This document shows, piece after piece, positions 5,960-8,812 of a stretch of 8,812 nt of DNA. Both the position numbers and the translations under genes were made by a program. Within the stretch, counting starts at the first letter, position 1, and every line of letters starts with the position of its first letter. The notes beneath the pieces were generated by a model. That model worked only from the letters and a program-made list of their open reading frames with translations. It did no database searches and was not told the DNA's origin. Origin of the DNA: JARRNO01 sp037384885 (GTDB taxonomy: Bacteria; Acidobacteriota; UBA4820; DSQY01); assembly GCA_037384885.1 (NCBI GenBank), contig JARRNO010000079.1, forward strand, positions 1 to 8,812, written 5' to 3'.

Positions 5960-6472
5960 CTACTTCCCGCCGGTCAGCAGCTTCAGGCAGCGCTCCTCGA
6001 CCTTTTCCCGATCCATCTCTTCCACAAGGCTGACTTCGGAACAGAAGAGGAGCAGAACCTTCTGGTAGAGCTTCTTCTCTCGGAAGGAAAGCGGCTTTTT
6101 CTGGTTGAGGACCCAGAGCGCCTTGAGGACCTTGGCCAGCGACAGGAGGTCGCCCTCGGCCACCATGCTCGTATGCACCGCAAAACGATCCTTCCAGGAA
6201 GAAGGGATGTCCGGTTCTCCCGAGGACAGGAAATCCAGCGATTCCTTGACGCCTTTCTTCGTGGCCGGTTTGCGCAGCCCGACCTCTCCGATGTTGGTCA
6301 TGGGGATCATGACCTTGGATGCATTTCCCAGTTCTTCGAAGGAAAGAACGATCAGCGTGCGGTTCTGTTCGTTGATGACCTGCTCTTTGATGTCCTGGAC
6401 GATTCCCACCCCGTAACCGGGATAAACCACCTTGTCGCCGACTGAAAACCAGAGCTTCTTCTTATCCGCCAT
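5960..6472 (-). CDS. carD: CarD/CdnL-family RNA polymerase-binding transcription regulator
   Basis: A 170-residue cytoplasmic regulator, close to the size of myxobacterial CdnL. The N-terminal RNA-polymerase-interaction (CarD/TRCF) domain is marked by FSVGDKVVYPGYGVGIVQDI at about 9-28 and a following beta segment (LIVLSFEELG...VMIPMTNIGEVGLR). The C-terminal helical domain begins near SSWKDRFAVHTSMV and includes SLAKVLKALWVLNQKKPLSFREKKLYQKVL, matching the family pattern of a Trp-containing helix followed by LSxxEKKxY. These proteins bind the RNA polymerase beta subunit and stabilise open promoter complexes, often at rRNA and growth genes. The frame is open upstream to 6808, but conserved sequence begins at the ATG at 6472. 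No ribosome binding site lies at normal spacing: GGAGGA is 18 bases away, with a consensus extended -10 between. It is transcribed towards the racemase and away from the exported-protein operon. Confidence 0.93.
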   Translation of the reverse strand: MADKKKLWFSVGDKVVYPGYGVGIVQDIKEQVINEQNRTLIVLSFEELGNASKVMIPMTNIGEVGLRKPATKKGVKESLDFLSSGEPDIPSSWKDRFAVHTSMVAEGDLLSLAKVLKALWVLNQKKPLSFREKKLYQKVLLLFCSEVSLVEEMDREKVEERCLKLLTGGK

Positions 6473-6478
6473 AATCTT

Positions 6479-6487
6479 ATTATAGCA
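6479..6487 (-). promoter_or_regulatory. Extended -10 promoter of carD, probably leaderless
   Basis: On the minus strand TGCTATAAT reads 6487 to 6479, a perfect extended -10 (TGn plus TATAAT). No strong -35 is seen (TTCTGC at 17-base spacing, TTGTTC at 20). Counting 7 bases on from the hexamer places +1 at 6472, the A of the carD ATG. Confidence 0.6.
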
Positions 6488-6515
6488 TGTTCCTCCAACG
6501 CGCAGAACAAGTTGT

Positions 6516-6541
6516 CCAGGGGGCTGGGTCGTGCCCCCCGG
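6516..6541. other. G+C-rich hairpin in the carD / exported-protein divergent region
   Basis: GGGGGC (6519-6524) pairs with GCCCCC (6533-6538) around an 8-base loop. After one A-C mismatch, CC (6516-6517) pairs with GG (6540-6541). It lies upstream of the carD promoter and in front of the exported-protein gene. It could be a leader structure or an operator; neither is shown. Confidence 0.35.
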
Positions 6542-6593
6542 CCGGCCTTGCCTTCGCTTGACCGGGGCGGGAGCGCGGCCTATTCTAAAGACG

Positions 6594-7700
6594 ATGGATA
6601 GAGTGAGGGTTTGCCTGATTTTTGCCGTTCTTGCCTTCGTGCCCGCCATCAGGGCCGTTGAAAAGGATGCGCCCCCAAAGTCGGTGAAAGTGGGGCTCCA
6701 GCTGCTGGCAACCGGGGACTCGCAGGTCATGCACGAAATCGGTGCCTTCCAGGCGGTGCTACCTGTAAACCGGGCGGGAAGCCTGACCCGCCTTGTGGAG
6801 TTCAGCAACGCGCAGGCTCATCAAAGAAGCGAAGTGATTTTGAAAGTGACAGTGACTGCGAGCATTGATCATGATAAGCGTCTCCATTGCGTGGTTCAGT
6901 CCGACGCGGCCCCGAAGGGGGGCGCCGTCGACAGCCGGGTCAAGGATTTCATTTTTGATCATCCCGGAGCCCAAGTCATGCAGCTGTTTATGGATCCGCT
7001 TACCGGCACGCATCTTATCCTGTCCATCACCGCCGCGATTTCAAGGACGGGAAAGGAAGACACCCAGTGGCCCGACCTTGTTTTCGACGTGAAGACGGAG
7101 CAGTGGGAGGGCGTTGACCACCAGGAGATTGAAAATCTCCAGCTGCAGTCCCTAAACGGTGTCCCTGTCTCCCATGACTACAGCAAACAATTTCCAAAAT
7201 GGGCAAAGGAGTCCGCGGCGGGGCAGACTGACGTGAATTCGATCCCGGTTTTGGATCCCAAAGAGAAGAAACCGACGGTCCAGGCCGGGCAGAGCTTTTC
7301 TATCATGTTAGATTCGGGGAACAAGAAGGCGAAGGGAAAGAATTCATCCAGCAAGGACGAAGGCAACGCGGCGGCTCGAAAGGGAACGAAGAAAAAGCCC
7401 CAGCGTATCCTGACCTGGGAGAAGGTTTATTACCACATCAACATTATCCCCCTGGCCATGGAACACCGGAGAATCAGGATGAAGGTTGACATGGAAGGTG
7501 TCATCCGGGATCCCAAGACTCATAAACTCCTTGCCCCGTTCAAGCAGGACCAGATTCGAGAGGCCATGTGGGGACAGGCCGTCCCCTTTTATCTCACCCG
7601 GGAAACGCCGAACGGCCCCGAAGGATACGTCTTTTGGATCACGCCCCGCTGGAAAGAACAGGGCGGGGATTCCGGCGACAGTGGGAGGAACCCATCGTGA
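6594..7700 (+). CDS. Exported protein of unknown function, coupled to lolA
   Basis: I do not recognise this 368-residue protein. The start at 6594 gives a clean signal peptide: MDRVRV, a hydrophobic run CLIFAVLAFVPA, and likely cleavage after IRA at residue 20; an upstream in-frame ATG at 6531 would spoil it. No lipobox Cys is present at the cleavage site and there are no further membrane helices, so it is predicted periplasmic or outer-membrane-associated. The body looks beta-rich, with alternating strands such as EVILKVTVTASID and HLILSITAAIS. A Lys/Ser/Gly-rich, low-complexity linker at about 242-271 (GNKKAKGKNSSSKDEG and on) separates it from a C-terminal segment with more strands (KVYYHINIIPLA, RIRMKVDMEGVI) ending in YVFWITPRWK. 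Its stop overlaps the lolA start (GTGA), pointing to a role linked to lipoprotein transport or the cell envelope. The ribosome binding site is weak. Confidence 0.8.
   Translation: MDRVRVCLIFAVLAFVPAIRAVEKDAPPKSVKVGLQLLATGDSQVMHEIGAFQAVLPVNRAGSLTRLVEFSNAQAHQRSEVILKVTVTASIDHDKRLHCVVQSDAAPKGGAVDSRVKDFIFDHPGAQVMQLFMDPLTGTHLILSITAAISRTGKEDTQWPDLVFDVKTEQWEGVDHQEIENLQLQSLNGVPVSHDYSKQFPKWAKESAAGQTDVNSIPVLDPKEKKPTVQAGQSFSIMLDSGNKKAKGKNSSSKDEGNAAARKGTKKKPQRILTWEKVYYHINIIPLAMEHRRIRMKVDMEGVIRDPKTHKLLAPFKQDQIREAMWGQAVPFYLTRETPNGPEGYVFWITPRWKEQGGDSGDSGRNPS
7683..7690 (+). promoter_or_regulatory. Ribosome binding site deciding the lolA GTG start
   Basis: GGGAGGAA ends 6 bases before the GTG at 7697. This is the best site in the area and selects a GTG start over the upstream in-frame ATG at 7568 and the later ATG at 7718-7720 region. 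Confidence 0.75.
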
Positions 7701-8392
7701 AGACAATTTTCCACCGAATGCGGCGCCCGGCGGCTGGACTTTTCCTGGCCGCGTGCATCATGGCCGTCGGGGCTCCGGCCAAGGAGGCCGCCCCAGCAAA
7801 TGACTCCACGCTTTGCGAGAGGGGCATGAATCTGCTGGAAAGGGCCTACGCCTCTCTGCATTCTCTTGAAGCCCACTTCAAACATTCGCTGGTTTCGAAG
7901 ACCCTCGGCCAGAAGACGGAAGAGGAGGGAACGCTCTACCTCGCACGCGGGGGGCGAATGCGGTGGGACTACTCCTCCCCCAAGGGGAAGGTCGCGCTGT
8001 CCGATGGCCGCAAGACCTACCTTTACCTTCCTTCCGAGAATCAGCTCTACGAACAGCCCCTGCCAACCGGGCCCTCCGCTCCCATTACCTTCCGCCTCCT
8101 CAGCGGAGAGGCCGACTTGGGACGGGAGTTCACCTGCGGCGGGGCGCGCGTGGAGAAAGGTGAAATCGTGATGACCCTGGATCTCCGCCATCCGGCGGCG
8201 CAGGTCAAAGCGGTCACGATCGCCTTGGACGCTGCCTCGGGCTTGATTCGGGAGGTTCGTTACCAGGACGCCCTGGAAAACCGGGTCACACTGGTCTTCT
8301 CAGACATCCGGACAGGAAAAGCCCTGCCCAAGGGGATCTTTCAGTTCAAAGCTCCACCGGGCGTAAGAACCTTCAGGAATCCCCGCTCCTGA
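7697..8392 (+). CDS. lolA: LolA-type outer-membrane lipoprotein carrier protein
   Basis: A 231-residue periplasmic chaperone that takes lipoproteins from the LolCDE transporter in the inner membrane and carries them to the outer membrane. The GTG start overlaps the upstream stop in GTGA. The signal peptide has basic KTIFHRMRR, a hydrophobic stretch AAGLFLAACIMAVGAPA, and cleavage near residue 30. LolA landmarks are GTLYLARGGRMRWDY (RWDY at 89-92), SPKGKVALSDGRKTYLY (SDG at 102-104), a YEQP segment, and the late strand VTLVFSDIRTGKALPKGIFQFKAPPGV, which ends the half-barrel. Length is slightly above the usual of about 200 because of the longer N-terminal region. No LolB is seen, which is normal outside beta- and gammaproteobacteria. 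It shares an operon with the unknown exported protein and probably the cupin gene 19 bases downstream. Confidence 0.92.
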   Translation: MKTIFHRMRRPAAGLFLAACIMAVGAPAKEAAPANDSTLCERGMNLLERAYASLHSLEAHFKHSLVSKTLGQKTEEEGTLYLARGGRMRWDYSSPKGKVALSDGRKTYLYLPSENQLYEQPLPTGPSAPITFRLLSGEADLGREFTCGGARVEKGEIVMTLDLRHPAAQVKAVTIALDAASGLIREVRYQDALENRVTLVFSDIRTGKALPKGIFQFKAPPGVRTFRNPRS

Positions 8393-8411
8393 CGCCCCAG
8401 GAGCGCGCCAG

Positions 8412-8812
8412 ATGGAACGGGAGGCCGGCTTGAAGCATCCCGCGACGGCCGAAGAGGTGATGTCGCTTTTGAACCTGGAACCGCACCCTGCCGAAGGCGG
8501 CTGGTTTCTGGAGACCTACCGGAGCCGGGAATCCCTTCCAGCCGGAGCGCTGCCGTCCCGCTACCGCGGAGAGCGATCCTTCGCCACCGCCATCTATTAC
8601 CTGTTGGCGCCCCGGAACGTGTCGCCGCTTCACCGGCTTCTCAGCGACGAGGTGTTTCACTTCTACCTGGGGGATCCGGTGGAACTGACGCTGCTTCACC
8701 CGGGTGGAGAGGTTGTCCGCCGGATCCTCGGAAGCGACCTTGCGGAGGGGATGAAGCCGCAGGAAGGGGTTCCCGCCGGCGTTTGGCAGGGGCTGCGCCT
8801 ATTGCCGGGGGG
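8412..8812 (+). CDS. Cupin_5 (DUF985)-family protein, 3'-truncated by window edge
   Basis: The frame stays open from the ATG at 8412 to the last base, giving 133 visible residues; the end lies outside the window. AGGAG at 8399-8403 precedes the start by 8 bases. Family signature blocks appear in order: LEPHPAEGGWFLETYRS (22-38), RSFATAIYYLL (55-65), HRLLSDEVFHFYLGDPVEL (74-92, with the His and Glu residues typical of the cupin metal or ligand pocket), and VPAGVWQGLRL (120-130). The fold is a small beta barrel without signal peptide, so it should be cytoplasmic. The biochemical role of this family is not established to my knowledge; sugar-epimerase-like or metal-binding roles have been considered. 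It lies 19 bases after lolA on the same strand, so co-transcription is likely, though a functional link to lipoprotein transport is not evident. Confidence 0.9.
   Translation, partial: MEREAGLKHPATAEEVMSLLNLEPHPAEGGWFLETYRSRESLPAGALPSRYRGERSFATAIYYLLAPRNVSPLHRLLSDEVFHFYLGDPVELTLLHPGGEVVRRILGSDLAEGMKPQEGVPAGVWQGLRLLPG

Noticed and set aside
6530..6580. Possible second copy of the spacer element at 1690-1770
   Set aside because: Shared blocks such as CCCCGGCC and ACCGGGGCG are short and the sequence between does not align; G+C bias explains them.
6473..6808. N-terminal extension of carD on the minus strand
   Set aside because: The added sequence overlaps the divergent exported-protein gene and is unlike CarD proteins; conserved sequence begins at 6472.

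Overview
The window is G+C-rich, densely coding bacterial DNA with eight protein genes, two of them cut by the window edges. The mix suggests a Gram-negative anaerobe or facultative anaerobe, perhaps a Desulfobacterota-type (former Deltaproteobacteria) lineage. The reasons are a LolA chaperone, periplasmic signal peptides, an octaheme cytochrome c, a CarD/CdnL-type regulator and an ornithine-racemase-like enzyme. The taxonomic guess is inference only.

Left part (1-3991, + strand): a nitrogen-oxide module. It begins with the C-terminal catalytic part of a quinol-dependent nitric oxide reductase (qNOR, norZ). A 425-base spacer follows with two strong stem-loops. Then comes a secreted octaheme cytochrome of the hydroxylamine oxidoreductase (HAO) family and, two bases later, a polytopic YwiC-like membrane protein. 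Together they suggest periplasmic handling of NO, hydroxylamine or nitrite, with the NO reductase in the membrane. A Phe sits where I recall the HAO cross-linking Tyr, so the enzyme may work reductively.

Middle (3992-5869, + strand): a 223-base leader with a candidate extended -10 promoter, then a GNAT acetyltransferase overlapping by 4 bases (GTGA) an alanine/ornithine-racemase-family PLP enzyme. This looks like a two-gene amino-acid-modifying unit.

Right part: carD lies on the minus strand (6472 to 5960), convergent with the racemase. Its consensus extended -10 is placed so that the predicted transcript starts at the A of the ATG, which suggests a leaderless mRNA. Diverging from it is a + strand operon: an unrecognised exported protein (6594-7700), lolA overlapping it by GTGA (7697-8392), and a Cupin_5/DUF985 protein running off the right edge (8412 onward).

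No tRNA, rRNA, CRISPR array, insertion sequence or phage gene was seen. The best candidates for something undescribed are the qNOR/octaheme HAO/YwiC association, the coupled GNAT-racemase pair, the exported protein coupled to LolA, and the strong intragenic hairpin in the YwiC-like gene.
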